Source: Microglena sp. YARC (Eukaryota > Chlorophyta > Chlorophyceae > Chlamydomonadales > Chlamydomonadaceae). Taken from it: a stretch of 64,000 bases of DNA. Below are positions 22,643 through 38,799 of the stretch, piece after piece. The notes below the pieces were generated by a model that ran no database searches, was not told the DNA's origin, and saw only the letters and a list, made by a program, of their open reading frames with translations. Position 1 is the stretch's first letter. Every line of letters begins with the position of its first letter. A program made the translations under genes and the position numbers. The stretch is from contig CM039462.1 in NCBI GenBank assembly GCA_022414725.1, forward strand, positions 58,282,576 through 58,346,575. Direction: 5' to 3'.

Positions 22643-25600
22643 TCTATTAAATTATTTATTTGTTTATTTGTTTATTCATTTTTTCCTTATTTTATTTATG
22701 TATATATTAAAAATACACTGATTAATAGGACGCCTTATTATGTGGTGTGACCAGTTGGTATATAACCACGACCCGCTGCTCAGCAGTTACCTGGGGGTCC
22801 AAGTGAAGCCCGCCTATGGAATGCCTGAGGGGGGTAGTGGGAAGCTGTATCATGCCAAGGTTGAGCAAATTTATGTATTTATTTATTTATTTATTTATAA
22901 ATAGTATGTCTTATTAGGAGGCCTGTGGAATACCTGAAGGGGGTAGCGGGGAGCTGTATTGGGCCAAGGGTGAGCAAAGCAATACACACATTTATATTTG
23001 TATCAATTTATTAATTAATTAATTTATAAATAGTAAGTCTTATTAGGAAGCCTATGGAATACCTGAGGGGGTAGTGGGGAGCTGTATTGGCCCAAGGGTG
23101 AGCAAATTAATTAATAAATACAAATATGTATTCATTAGTCGGAGATACACTGGTGTGGGACCGAAGGAACCTCAGGCAGTGTAACACACCTCCATCCACT
23201 TGACACCCGCATAAAGTACACGATTTGTCTAGCCTGATCTAGTTACAGTTCAACTACATTGGCACTTGTGGCTAGGCTGGGCTAGGTCTGCTGCATGTCT
23301 TGCAGACCATCCAAAGCTCTTTACTTCAGCACTCTGCTCCAAAACAACGAGGCTGACTCGGGCTTCCTGCTGTTTGAGCTTCCAACTGCTGGCTCGGGTT
23401 GTTGCTTTGGCTGTATGAGTGAGCAAAGAAGACCGACACTTCCGAGGCCAAGTGGGCATCCCCCGCCTGTATGGCATCGTACACAGCCTCTAGTTTGGCG
23501 AGGTGATTGAAGACAAGATGTTCACTGATGTCGTGGTGCTCAGTGCAGGTGCAGGTGCAGGTGGTGCAGGTGGTGCAGGTGCAGGTGGTGCAGGTGCAGG
23601 TCAGTGCAGGTGCCGTACATGCGGTTCCATGACGGATCATAATGAAGGCGCTACTTTACAGCTATCTCGTCACACCCCAAGGCCTGTTTGAGCTTCCAAC
23701 TGCTGACTCGTTGTTGTTGCGTGAGCTTCAACTCAACAGGGCTAAGTACCTAGCACCCACTTAGCCTCTTTCAGTGATATACAATGGTCTAGTGGTAGAC
23801 CAAATTGCTTGAGGATGAAGAGTCGGGGGTTCGACTCTTCCTTCGGTCGCTCTTGACGTTGCAGGTCATCGTCAACCGCGATGGTAGCTTGTCCAGTTGA
23901 GGTAGGAGACCGCTCCCCACCCGTGTACGACAGGCTCCCTTAACACCACGCCCCACCAGGCGTTATCATTACCTTCTAGCACCCACTTGCCCCGGCCCGC
24001 GCTTAAATTGGTTGGTTGGTGCGGCAGTAGCAGTTGGCCTGGGTGCCGCCCAGACTGGATGTACCTTCCAGTACATCTACCAATTACACCCTGGGTGTAA
24101 CTGACCACTGCAGATCCGTAACGCTTTCGCCGAGGCATTTTCACTGGTGTGCGGCATGTTAGATTCAGGCCACAGACGAAGAAGTTGTGAAGATATTTTG
24201 AGATCCGTCTCAACCCCCCCCCTCCCCCCTTTTGGGACCCCCCCAGATCGCCAGCACTTTTTCACCTTTTCCGACGGTTTTGGGACCTATGACTGAATCG
24301 AAGACGATTAACTGTGTGCGCCTCCCCACATACTTTTTAACACCCCCTGTTTCTCATATATACTTTTATTTTAATGAATTAATAAATTAATAAATGAATA
24401 AATTAATAAAAATAATTAACACCCCCTGTATCTCATATATATTTTTATTTTAATAAATTAATAAATTAGTAAATTAAATTAATAAATTAATAAAAAAGTA
24501 ACACCCCCTGTATCTCATATATACTTTTTATTTAATAAATTAATAAATTAAATCAATAAATTATTAAATTATTAAAAAATAACACCCCCTGTATCTCATA
24601 TATGCTTTTATTTTAATAAATTAATAAATTAATCAATTAAATTAATAAATTAATAAAAAAAATGAACACCCCCTGCATCTCACATATACTGATTTGTATA
24701 TAAATATCAAACCCATACATGACATACATAATCCTGCAGGAAATCCCAACGCGTTCTTCCTTCAAGCCCAGACCCTGTTATACAACATTGCGGACGTCCT
24801 CACATTGCTCAATGCCATCACCACGGCACCCGCTTAGGTCCAGGTCATATATAAATACGAAAAAACATAATCCTGCAGGATCTCCCAACGAGTTCTTCCT
24901 TCAAGCAGAGGCCGTTGTATACAACGTTGAAGACGTCCTCACTTTGCTCAATGCCGTCACCACTGGACCCACCAAGATCCAAGTACTTGGAGTGTCTTTC
25001 CAACTGAACTGCACCGACAACATAAAAATGGAGATCGTTGACTGCGGCAACATCAGCCCGCTTATTTACAGCGGTGTCGACAGGTCTGTGGGGTGATTTA
25101 ATTATAATTGTGATTTGATTTAATTGCAATTTTAATTGACAACATCAAAATGGAGATTGTTGACTGTGGTTACATCAGCCCGCTTATTTGCAGCGGTGTC
25201 GACAGGTCTGTGGGATGATTTAATTATAATTGTGATTAAATTTAATTTTAATTGTAATTGACAACATCAAAATGGAGGGCGTTGACTGTGGTTACATCAG
25301 CCCGCTTTTTTTCAGCGGCATCAACAGGTCTGTGGGATGATTTAATTATAATTGTGATAAAATGTAATTGTAATTGTAATTGTAATTGACAACATCAAAA
25401 TGGAGGGCGTTGACTGCGGCGACATCAGCCCGCTTACTTACAGCGGTGTCGACAGGTCTGTGGGGTTATTTATTTGTGATTTTATTAAAATTGTGATTAT
25501 AAATAATCAGAATTGCACTAGTAATTTAATCATAATTGTCATTGACAACAGGTCTGAGGGGTTATTTAATTACGATTTAATTATAATTGTGATTATAATC

Positions 25601-28600
25601 ATAATTGTAATTTAATTTAATTTAAATTATAATTGACAACATCAAAGTGGAGATCGTTGACTGCGGCAACGCCAGCCTGATCATTTACAGCGGCGTCGAC
25701 CGATCTGTGGGATGATTTAATTATAATCGTAATTTAAATTAATTTTAATTTTATTGACAACATCAAAATGGAGGTCATGGACTGGGACAACATCAGCCCG
25801 CTCATTTACAGCGGCGTCGACAGGTCTGTCGGATGTTTTCATCATAATTATAATTGTGATTTAATTTAATTTGTATCGTTACCTACAACATCAAAATGGA
25901 GGTCATCGACTGCAGCAACATCAGCCTGCTTATTTACAGCGGCATCGTCATGTCTGTGGGATAATTTAATTATAATTGTGATGATAATTGTAATCATCAG
26001 TATAATTTGATTTGATTATAATTGTAATTGACAACATCGAAATGGAGGTCCTTGACACACCCACATACATATGCTCATACACACACACATATATACACAC
26101 ACCCACATACACACATGCATGCCCACACACACACACACATACACACACGCATGCACACACACACGCACCTACATACACACGCGTGCACACACCCACACCC
26201 ACATACACACACGCATGCACACACACACGCACCCACATACACACAATCCACATACATATGCTCATACACACACACATATATACACACACATAACCACACA
26301 CATACACACACACATATACACCCACACCCACATACACACACATGCACACACATACACACACACATGCACACACATATGCTCACACATACGCACACACACA
26401 TACACACAATCCACATACATATGCTCATACACACACACATATATACACACACGTAACCACACACATACACACACACACATATACACATACACACCCACAT
26501 ACACACACATGCACACACATGCACACACATACACACACACATGCACACACACATGCACACACATACACACACACACACATACACACAATCCACATACATA
26601 TGCTCATACACACACATATACACACACAAACACACACATACACACACATGCAGGTCTCCGATCGGTGCCAAGGGCATTTTGAGTCCATACCCGTCCCCTC
26701 CTCCCTCATACATACATGCACACAAACACACAGATCGACATACACACACACACATACACATACACACACATACACATACACACTCACATACACATATACA
26801 CACACATACACATACACACACATACACATATACACACATCCACATATACACACACATACACACACATACACACACATACACACACTAGCACATATGCACA
26901 CACATACACACACATATACACACACATACACACACGTAAACACACACATACACACATATACACACATGCACACACACATGCAGGTCTCCGATTGGTGCCA
27001 AGGGCATTTTGAGTCCATGCCCGTCCCCTCCTCCCTCATACATACATACATGCACACACACATACATACACAGACTTACACACAAATGCAGGTCTCCGAT
27101 CGGTGCCAAGGGCATTTTGAGTCAATGCCCTCCCCCTCCTCCCTCATACATACATGCACACAAACACACAGATCGACATACACACACACATACACATACA
27201 CACACATACACATACACACTGACATACACATATACACGCACATACACATACACACATCCACATATACACATATCCACATACACACACATGCACATATGCA
27301 CACACATACACACACATACACATATGCACACACATACACACACATATACTCACACATACACACACGTACACACACACGTACATACACACATACACACATA
27401 CACACGTACACACACACGCACATGCACACACAAACATGCAGGTCTCCGATCGGTGCCAAGGGCATTTTGAGTCCATGCCCGTCCCCTCCTCCCTCCCCCC
27501 CAGCTCCTCCTTCACCTCCTCCTGCCCCCCCGGCCCCCCCTGCCCCACCACTGCCGCCACCACTGCCCCCGACCCCACCCCCTTCCCACCGCCACCACCG
27601 CCACCACCACCCGGAGGCGACCTGCAGATCGCCATTTTGAATACACATGGGGATCTGGCTTGTAACACATCAGGTGGGGAATTGTCACCGGATATATATA
27701 TATATACAGGGGGGGGGCAGAAAGACAGATTTTGGACCGCACCTTCGATATGGTGTCCGATTCAGATGGGAGTTGGAATTGTGGACGTTTCATACAAAAA
27801 GAGGGGGAAATAAAGTTGGCTAAAAGTTGACCCCACCCCCCCACCCCCCCCCCCCCCCCCACACCCCCCTCCTAAAACCCAATTACCTCACCCTACCCCC
27901 CTAAAATGGGGGTCATTCGAAAGATCTTTTAAAGCCCATTTCAGTTATGCTCTTACATATTTCATGGGGTTACCCAAACGTGATTTATCGCGAAGTTAAG
28001 ATTTGGGGCGCTTTGGTTTAAAAAAACTTTGGACCCCTCTAACTTTTGTACAACTTTATTTTTGGCTAAAAAAAAAAACTTTTTTTTTATATAGTTTGAG
28101 GATAGGCTCTATCCAAAGCGAAGGTTCGGTACGGCAGCTTTTTTCTTGCCCCCCCCCTCGTATGTATATATGTATATATAATGAATACACATGGAGATCT
28201 GGCATGTAACACATCAGGTGGGTGATTGTCACTGCAAATTAAAGTATACAAAACAATGAAGGATCAATATTAAAAATAAAATAAAAAATTGAATACACAT
28301 GGAGATCTGGCAAGTAACACATCAGGTGGGGAATTGTAACTGCAAATTAATGTGAACAAAACAAAGAATGATCAATAATAAAAATAAAAAAATGAATTCA
28401 CATGGGGATCTGGCATGCAACACATCAGGTGGGGAATGATCACTAAAAACAATGATCAATATTAAAAAACAAAATGAAGACACATGGAGCTCTATCATGT
28501 AACACATCTAAATGGGAATTGTCATTGCAAAACAATAAATTCATTACTAAAAACATAGACACACACACACATATATTTGGATACACATGGGGATCTGGCA

Positions 28601-30048
28601 TGTAACATCTCTGGTGGGCAATTGTCATAGCAAACAAAACAAAATGATCAATATGAAAAACACACACACAATGCAAACAAAACAAAATGATCAATATGAA
28701 AAACACACACACACACAATGCAAACAAAACAAAATGATCAATGTGAAAAACACACACACAATGCAAACACACACAAATCATCAATGAAAAACACACACAC
28801 AATGAAAACACACACACATCATCAATGAAAAACACACACACAATGAAAACACACGCATATCATAAATGAAAAACACACACACAATGAAAACACACACACA
28901 ATGAAAACACACACAAATCACCAATGAAAAACACACACACAATGAAACACACACAAATCATCAATGAAAACACAACACAATGAAAACACACACAAATCAC
29001 CAATGAAAAACACACACACAATAAAAACACACACACATCATCAATGAAAAACACACACACAATGAAAACACACACACATCATCAATGAAAAACACACACA
29101 CAATTAAAACACACACACATCATCAATGAAAAACACACACACAATGAGAACACACACACATCATCAATGAAAACACACACACACAATGAAAAACACACAC
29201 ACACAATGAAAACACACACACAATGAAAACACACACAAATCATCAATGAAAAACACACAAACAACGAAAACACACACACATCATCAATGAAAAACACACA
29301 CACAATGAAAACACACACATCATCAATGAAAAACACACACACAATGAAAACACACACACATCATCAATGAAAAACACACACGCAATGAAAACACACACAA
29401 ATCATCAATGAAGACACACACACAATGAAAACACACACACATCATCAATGAAAACACACACACACAATGAAAACACACACACATCATCAATGAAAAACAC
29501 ACACACACAACTATTTTGAATACACATGGGGATATGGCATGTAACACATCAGGTGGGGAATGATCACTAAAAACAATGATCAACATTAAAAAACAAAACT
29601 CTAGCATGTAACACATCTAGTTGGGAATTGTCACTGCAAGAAAATAAATTCAATACAAAAAACATAAACACACACATATATTTGGATACACATGGGGATC
29701 TGGCATGCAACACCTCTAGTGGGGAATTGTCATTGCAAAAACAAAATGATCAATATGAAAAACACACACACACAACTATTTTGAATACACATGGGGATAT
29801 GGCATGTAACACATCCAGTGGAGAATTGTAATTGCAAAAAGAAAACGATCAATATTAAAAACACATACACATATTTGGAATACACATTGAGCTCTAGCAT
29901 GTAACACATCTAGTGGAGAATTGTCATTGCAAATTAGTGCAAACAAAACAATGAATGATCAGTGTTAAAAACACACACAGACACACACAAATATTTTGAA
30001 TGTGTGTGGGGATCTGGCATTTGAATACCCCCCCCCCCCCCCCCCCCA

Positions 30049-30079
<31 letters not shown>

Positions 30080-30822
30080 CACGCACACCCCCCCCCCCCC
30101 CCCCCCACCCCCCCCACCCCCCCCCACCCCACACCCCCCTCCCACCCCTCCCCACCCCACCCCACCCACCCCACCCCCCACCCCCACCACACCTCAGCCC
30201 CCACACACCCTCACCCACAAACAAAAAACACACACACTCCCCAACCCCACCCCCACCCCACCCCAACCCACAAACACAAAACACACACACTCCCCGACCC
30301 CAACCCCCACCTGCACCCACATTCCCCCCCTTACACACACACAAACAAACGCCCCCCCACCCACACCCATGCAGATGCCCTCACCTCCGTCCTATCACAG
30401 CTCATCTTCAGCAGCGGAGCCAGGGAGTCCCTTACCCTTGGCACTCCATCCTTCATTCACTCTCAAGCCGAAGTCATTATTTCCCACAACCCACCTCACC
30501 AACTCACCCACCCACCCACACACATACACACACAGCACCCCCAACCCCTTCACCATGCAGATGCCTCACCCTGGTCGGGGAGTCGCTTCCCCTTGGCACA
30601 TCGTACCCCACACACTGACCCTTACACACACCCACACCCACACCCACACCCTTACCCCACCCCCACCATGCAGATGCCCTCACCTCCGTCCTATCGCAGC
30701 CCATCTCCAGCAGCGGAGCCAGGGAGTCACTCACCCTTGGCACTCCATCCTTCATTCACTCTTAAGCCAAAGCCATTGTTTACCACAACCCCCCCCCCCC
30801 CCCCCCTCCCCTTCCACACACA

Positions 30823-30861
<39 letters not shown>

Positions 30862-31348
30862 ACACACTCACCACACACATATGCAGATGCCCTCACCCTG
30901 GTCGGGGAGTCGCATCCCCTTGGCACATCTTACCCACACACACACCTTTACACAGTCACACACACACACACACACGCACACACCCTTACCCCCACCCCAC
31001 CCCATGCAGATGCCCTCACCTCCGTCCTATCACAGCTCATCTTCAGCAGTGGAGCCGGGGAGTCCCTTACCCTTGGCACTCCATCCTGCATTGACTCGGA
31101 ATTAGCAGTCATCGTAATTGCAACATTCACGACCTTCCAGGCGACAGAAATAGCCTACCACTTCCTCTCCAACTCCAACAGTATCATCCCCGCGACTTAC
31201 ATCTATGCGTCTATGGTAAGGGCTCCCACCTCCCACCACACACACACATACACACACACATACTCACACACACACACACATACACACACACACACACAAA
31301 CACACATACATACACACACACACATACACACACACACACACACACATA

Positions 31349-31395
<47 letters not shown>

Positions 31396-31688
31396 ACACA
31401 CACTTTCATTGGTACCACTTCCTCTCCAACTCCAATAACATCATCCCCACAACATACATCTATGCGTCAATGGTAAGTTCCAGTGCTCCCTCCTCACACC
31501 ACCACCACACACACACATACACATGCACACACTCTCTCACGCACACATACTCATTATCACACACACACACATCTATATATGCGTCAATGGTAAGTGCTCC
31601 CACCTCCCACCTTGACCACGCACACACACACACTCACACACACACACACATACTCACTTTCTCACTTACACACACACACGTACTCACT

Positions 31689-31747
<59 letters not shown>

Positions 31748-33185
31748 CTATGCCTCAATGGTACGTCCCAGTGCTCCCACCTCCCTCCTCCACCATGCAC
31801 ACACACACACGCACACACACAAACACAACCATGCACACACACATGCACTCAAACACACACACTCACGAACACATGCTCACACACACACTCACACACACAC
31901 ACACTCACAAACACACACGCACACACACACAAACAAATACACGCACACACATACACACACACACTTGCACACACTCACAAACACACCCACGCACACACAA
32001 ACAAATAAACACACACAAACGCAATCACAAACACGCATATGCACACACACACATTAACACAAACGCACACACAGCCACTCACACACACACATACGCACAC
32101 GCATGCACACACACACTCAAAAACACACATGCCCAAACACTCATGCACACTCACAAACACACACACTCACTCACAAACTCACATGCACACACAGGCACAC
32201 TCACAAACACTCACGCACACGCACACACACCCACAAATGCATACGCACACACACAGACTTACACACTCAAAAACGCACATGCACACACACAGACACACAC
32301 ACTCACTAACACACACACACTCACAAACACTCACAAACACACACATACACACACTCTCACACACACATGCACACACACATTGTCACGCACACATGCACAC
32401 ACACACACACACACACACTCACAAGCACACATGCACACTCACAAAGACACACTCACAAACACACACTCACACACACACTCACACTCACAAACAATAATGC
32501 ATAGACACACACACACACAAAAACGCACACATGCACACTCACAAACACACATGCACACACTCACAAACACACACACCCCCACACGCACTCACAAACACCT
32601 ACGCACAGACACACATTCACAAACACCCATGCACACACACTTACAAACACACACACTCACGGACACACACACACACACACACTAACAAACACACACACAC
32701 ACACAAACACACATACACACTCTCAGACACACTCTCAGACACACACATATGACACACACAAACACACATACACACTCTCAGACACACTCTCAGACACACA
32801 CTCACACACGCACACAAACACACAAACACAACAAGCTAACAAGTTATCCCATCTCTCTGTCTCTCTCTCTCCCCCTAGGTGCCCTGTGGCGCCAATCAGA
32901 ATCACACACACGCACATGCCCCCCCCCCCCCCCCCCCCCACCCATCCACTCTCAACACACACACAAGCTCCCCACAATTCCCCACACACTCCAGATGCCC
33001 TTTGCTGCCCATCAGAACCACACACACACACACACGCACACACACACACACAAGCCCACACACTCCACACACACTCCAGGTGCCCTGTGCTGCCCACTAG
33101 AAGTACACACACACATGCTCACGCACGCACGCACACACACACACTCTCTCTCTCTCACACACACACACCAAGCTAACAAGTTATC

Positions 33186-33228
<43 letters not shown>

Positions 33229-33365
33229 CCTCCAGGTGCCCTGTGGCGCACGCGTGCTGTTGTCCATCAACAGCTATCAAGTCCTACCAGTTGTTCAGTT
33301 CCTCTGTGACTCAAGTGGTGCTGACAACATCGTCCACATCGACGCCCTGTGCTGTCCAACAGAAC

Positions 33366-33398
<33 letters not shown>

Positions 33399-34502
33399 AC
33401 ACACAAGCCCCCCACACTCCACACACACTCCAGATGCCCTGTGCTGTCCACCAGAACCACACACACACACACACACGCACACACACATGCACGCACACAC
33501 ACACGCACACAAACCCCCCACACTCCACACACACTCCAGATGCCCTGTGATGCCCACCAGAATTACACACGCACGCACAGCCCCCACTCACGCACACACA
33601 CACACATACGCCCCCCACACTCCACACACACTCCAGGTGCCCTGTGGCGCACGCGTTCTGTTGTCCATCAACAGCTATCAAGTCCTACCAGTTGTTCAGT
33701 TCCTCTGTGACTCAAGCGGTGCTGACAACATCGTCCACATCGACGCCCTGTGCTGTCCACCAGAACCACCTGCTCCCCCTCCCTCCCCCAAGCCCCCCTT
33801 GCGCCCCCCGCCATCACCGCAGCCCCCTTTAAAGGTCCCCAACCCAGCCCAGCGCAGTCCTCCCCTCCCCCTCGACCCCATCTCCATCCTCACCTCCACC
33901 GACCATCGCCAAATCGCCTCCCCCTGCCATGTCCGCCTCCCCTCCCCCACAACGCAATGCAAACCTGAACCTCTACCAGCTATATGTCTCTGCCTCGCGC
34001 AGCACTAACGTGCAAATTGACACAGTCACTAAGTTCAGCTGCCCTGTTTTCGAAGCAGCTATCAAAGATCGGCTTGGCTTGGCCATGGTGAACATGAATG
34101 ACGCCTACCCTACTGCCTCATCAGAGCAAGGTGTGTGTATATAAGTATATAAATATATAAATTAATTCATTTATTTATATATTCATTAGTGAATCGATAA
34201 GTAAATAAAAAAACAATTAAAACCAGTACAAGTTGACGCAGTCACAAACTTCAGCTGCCCTGTCTTCGAAGCAGCTATCAAAGATCGGCTTGGCTTGGCC
34301 ATGGTGGACGTGAATGACGCCTACCCTGCTACCTCATCAGAGCAAGGTGTGTATATAAATATATGAATAAATCAATGAATGAATTAATATAATAATAAAC
34401 CGATGAGTAAATACAAATCAGGGGGTCATCAAGAAGTTTTTATTGACACCCACGCTATTAATTTTTTTTGTTTGCCCTTACCCCCCCCCCCCCCCCCCCT
34501 CT

Positions 34503-34548
<46 letters not shown>

Positions 34549-37500
34549 TGGCTTAAAAGTCCAATATTTACCTCTCCAATAATTATTATGTCACGAAAGT
34601 TAGGTGCATACTGACCCTCGCGTTGAGCTCTAACAAATTAATATGTAAAGAAAAATTAAGACAAAACTGTACAAAAATCAACAAAAAAACTGTACAATTA
34701 AAAAACAAGTTGACACTGTTACAAATTCTAGCTGCCCTGTTTTCGAAGCAGCTATCAAAGATCGGCTTGGCTTGGCCATGATGGATGTGATGAATGACGC
34801 TTACCCTGCATCCTCATCAGAGCAATCTGATCCACTCCACACTCCTTATATCTCCTTCTATCTTCTACCATTCCCCCCCTGCACTTTCCCTCTCATTACA
34901 AGATGGCTGCACGTGGATGGGCAAGGGCTCCCTCCACATTACCTACAAGGTTCACACTGTACCATTACTTTCCCGACTATACTACAGTCATCTATATCCC
35001 GTCTGATCCACTCCACACTCATTCTATCTCGCCATTTCCCCCCTGCACTTTCCCTCGCTTGACAAGGTGGCTGCACGTGGGTGGGCAAGGCTCCCTCCAC
35101 ATTACCTACAAGGTTCGCACTGTACCAATACTTTCCCGACTATACCACAGTCATCTATATCCCGTCTGATCCACTCCACACTCATTCTATCTCGCCATTT
35201 CCCCCCTGCACTTTCCCTCGCTTGACAAGGTGGCTGCACGTGGGTGGGCAAGGGCTCCCTCCACATTACCTACAAGGTTCGCACTGTACCATTACTTTCC
35301 CGACTATACCACAGTCATCTATATCCCGTCTGATCCACTCCACACTCATTCTATCTCGCCATTTCCCCCCTGCACTATCCCTCGCTTGACAAGGTGGCTG
35401 CACGTGGGTGGGCAAGGGCTCCCTCCACATTACCTACAAGGTTCGCACTGTACCATTACTTTCCCGACTATACCACAGTCATCTATATCCCGTCTGATCC
35501 ACTCCACACTCATTCTATCTCGCCATTTCCCCCCCTGCACTTTCCCTCGCTTGACAAGGTGGCTGCACGTGGGTGGGCAAGGGCTCCCTCCACATTACCT
35601 ACAAGGTTCGCACTGTACCATTACTTTCCCGACTATACCACAGTCATCTATATCCCGTCTGATCCACTCCACACTCATTCTATCTCGCCATTTCCCCCCT
35701 GCACTTTCCCTCGCTTGACAAGGTGGCTGCACGTGGGTGGGCAAGGGCTCCCTCCACATTACCTACAAGGTTCGCACTGTACCATTACTTTCCCGACTAT
35801 ACCACAGTCATCTATATCCCGTCTGATCCACTCCACACTCATTCTATCTCGCCATTTCCCCCCTGCACTTTCCCTCGCTTGACAAGGTGGCTGCACGTGG
35901 GTGGGCAAGGGCTCCCTCCACATTACCTACAAGGTTCGCACTGTACCATTACTTTCCCGACTATACCACAGTCATCTATATCCCGTCTGATCCACTCCAC
36001 ACTCATTCTATCTCGCCATTTCCCCCCTGCACTTTCCCTCGCTTGACAAGGTGGCTGCACGCGGGTGGGCAAGGGCTCCTTCCACACTGCCTACAAGGTT
36101 CGCACTGTACCATGACTTTCCCGACTGTACCACAGTCATCTTCATCCCCTCTGATCCACTCCACACTCATTCTATCTCGCCATTTCTCCCTTGCACTATC
36201 CCTTTCATTACAAGGTGGCTGCACGCGGGTGGGCACCCCTGACGCACACCCCTGACAACCCCCTCCCCCACACACATCTGACCCCCTCAACCCTCCTATT
36301 CAAGAGGCTGCCCGCGGGTGGGCACCCCTCACACACAGACCTGATGACCCCCTCACACACACATCTCACCCCCTCCACCCTCCTTTTCAGGAGGCTGCTC
36401 GCGGGTGGGCATGAGCTCCCTCCGCATTTTCTACACTGTATTAAGGTACTATACCCCCCCCCCCCTCCCCTCCCCCCCTCCATCCCCTCTCACACACATC
36501 TCACCCACTCAACCCTCCTATTCAGGTGGCTGCACACGGGTGGGCAAGAGCACCCAACGCATTTTTTACAAGGTCTTCCTGTTCCTCACTGAGGATGACT
36601 GGGCCTGGTTGAAGAGCAGCCGGGGGGTGAATAACAAGCAGTTTGTGATTGACGCTGAGCTCTTGTGTGACAGGTGTGCAGCATGGTTGACGATACGGCT
36701 GTGTCAGGCTATTTCAGGTTATTTGGGGCTATTTCAGGCTACAAGTGGTGAGGTCTGAGCCTGCTTGAAGAGCAGTCAGGGGTGAAACAAACAAGCAGTT
36801 TGTGAGCAACGCTGAGCTCTTGTGTGTCAGGTGTGTGTGACATGGTTGACGAAACGGCTTTGTCAGCTTATTTCAGGCTCTAAGTAGGACTGATGAGGTC
36901 TGGTCATGGTTGAAGAGCATTCAGGGGGTGAACAAGTCCTATGCAGCGTCGCAAGCGACGTGGAAAATTGGCGGAGCGCGTTGGCAACGGAACGAAAGGT
37001 GGCAACGATGGAGCTGACCGAAGTGAGTAAGTTTCGCGACAGGTTGGCTGACGTGTCAGGCTTCAATTTTTCGGTCGAGCGGACAAATGGGTAAATATAG
37101 GGGCTCCCGCCCCCTTGAAGAGGGGGCTCCGCCCAAAACAAGCAGTTTGTGATGAGCTCTTGTGTGACAGGTGTGTGAAAGGGTGTGCTCCTGTGTGTGT
37201 GACAGGTGTGATGGATGACGAGCAGTCAGGGAGTGAACAACAAGCAGTTTGTGATGGACGCCGAGCTTTTGTGTGACAGGTGTGCGATATTGTGTGACAG
37301 GTGTGTGACATTGGTGAGGATACGGCTATGCCAGGCTATTTCAGGTTACAAGTGGTGAGGTCTGGTCCAGGGTACTACTAAGCGCGCGCGGCAGCGCGGT
37401 GCCACGCGGCCTTTTTGAGCCCCTCTGCGCGTTTCGCGCAGTTTTTTCAACCCCCTGTGGGCGCAGCGCGCAGTTTTTGCGCTTTTTGCACTATAAAGCG

Positions 37501-38597
37501 CTGACAAATTTGACGTTTGTGCGCTTTAAGCGCTGACCAATTTGGCAAGAAGTAGTACCCTGGTCTGGTCATGGTTGAAGAGCAGTCAGGAGTTGAACAA
37601 CAAGCAGTTTGTGATGGATGCTGAGCTCTTGTGTGACAGGTTTGTGAAAGGGTGTGCTCCTGTGTGACCGTGTGTGGGACTCGGTATCGCATATGGTTGT
37701 TTAGTCAGTGATTGTCGGAGCCGCCCCTGGTGGGGGCGGGAGCCCCCAGAATAAACCCAATTTTGTCTGTTTGACCGTCCGACTGACCAAAATATTGAAG
37801 CCTGACATGTCAGCCAACTCTTTCATAACTAAATGGCTTCGGTCAGCTCCAGTCCGTTGCCACCTGTCGTTCCATTGTCAACACACTCCGCCAATTTTCC
37901 TTGGACTTGTGTGGTATAACAATACCTTGTAGTGCTATATGATTTGGACTCCGTGTTTTAATGGACTCCGTGTTTTACTGACCTAGTACCACCGGTATGG
38001 TATGATCTTGTGTGACAGTGTGTGGGACTTGGTATGCCATATGTTTAGGGAACGGCAACTAATATAAGTGTTCGGAAAACTAATATTAACTAATATTATT
38101 ACAGTGTCACATTCATATTAGTTTTTCAAATAAACTCAAAATTCTGGTGAGACGGCTCGTCCGACTAATATTATATAATATTATATAATATTATTTATTC
38201 ACTAATATTATATAACATAGCCGACCCCTACATATGGTTGTTTAGTCAGTGATGTGGTGTACCAATACCTCACAGTGCTATATGATTTGGACTCCTTATT
38301 TTAATGGGGCTCAAAAAGCGTGCTCGTAAAAGCGCTGCCGCGCGCGCTTTGTAGTACCCTGGTAGGACTTGGTATGCCATAATTTTGTTTAGCCAGTGAT
38401 GTGGTGTACCAATACTTTGCAGTGCTATATGATTTGGACCTAGCGTTTTAATGGGGCTCAAAAAGCGTGCTCGTAAACGCGATGCCGCGCGCGCTTTGTA
38501 GTACCCTGGTAGGACTTGGTATGCCATAAGTTTGTTTAGCCAGTGATGTGGTGTACCAATACTTGGCAGTGCTATATGATTTGGACTTAGCGTTCTA

Positions 38598-38642
<45 letters not shown>

Positions 38643-38655
38643 GTGGTGATGGTGG

Positions 38656-38690
<35 letters not shown>

Positions 38691-38715
38691 GTGGTGGTGA
38701 TGGTGGTGATAGTGG

Positions 38716-38762
<47 letters not shown>

Positions 38763-38766
38763 GTGG

Positions 38767-38799
<33 letters not shown>

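Noticed and set aside
26071..27640. Long plus (His/Thr) and minus (Cys/Val/Met) frames
   Set aside because: They are translations of ACACAC/ATACAC microsatellite in both directions; only the short exon-7-like parts are meaningful.
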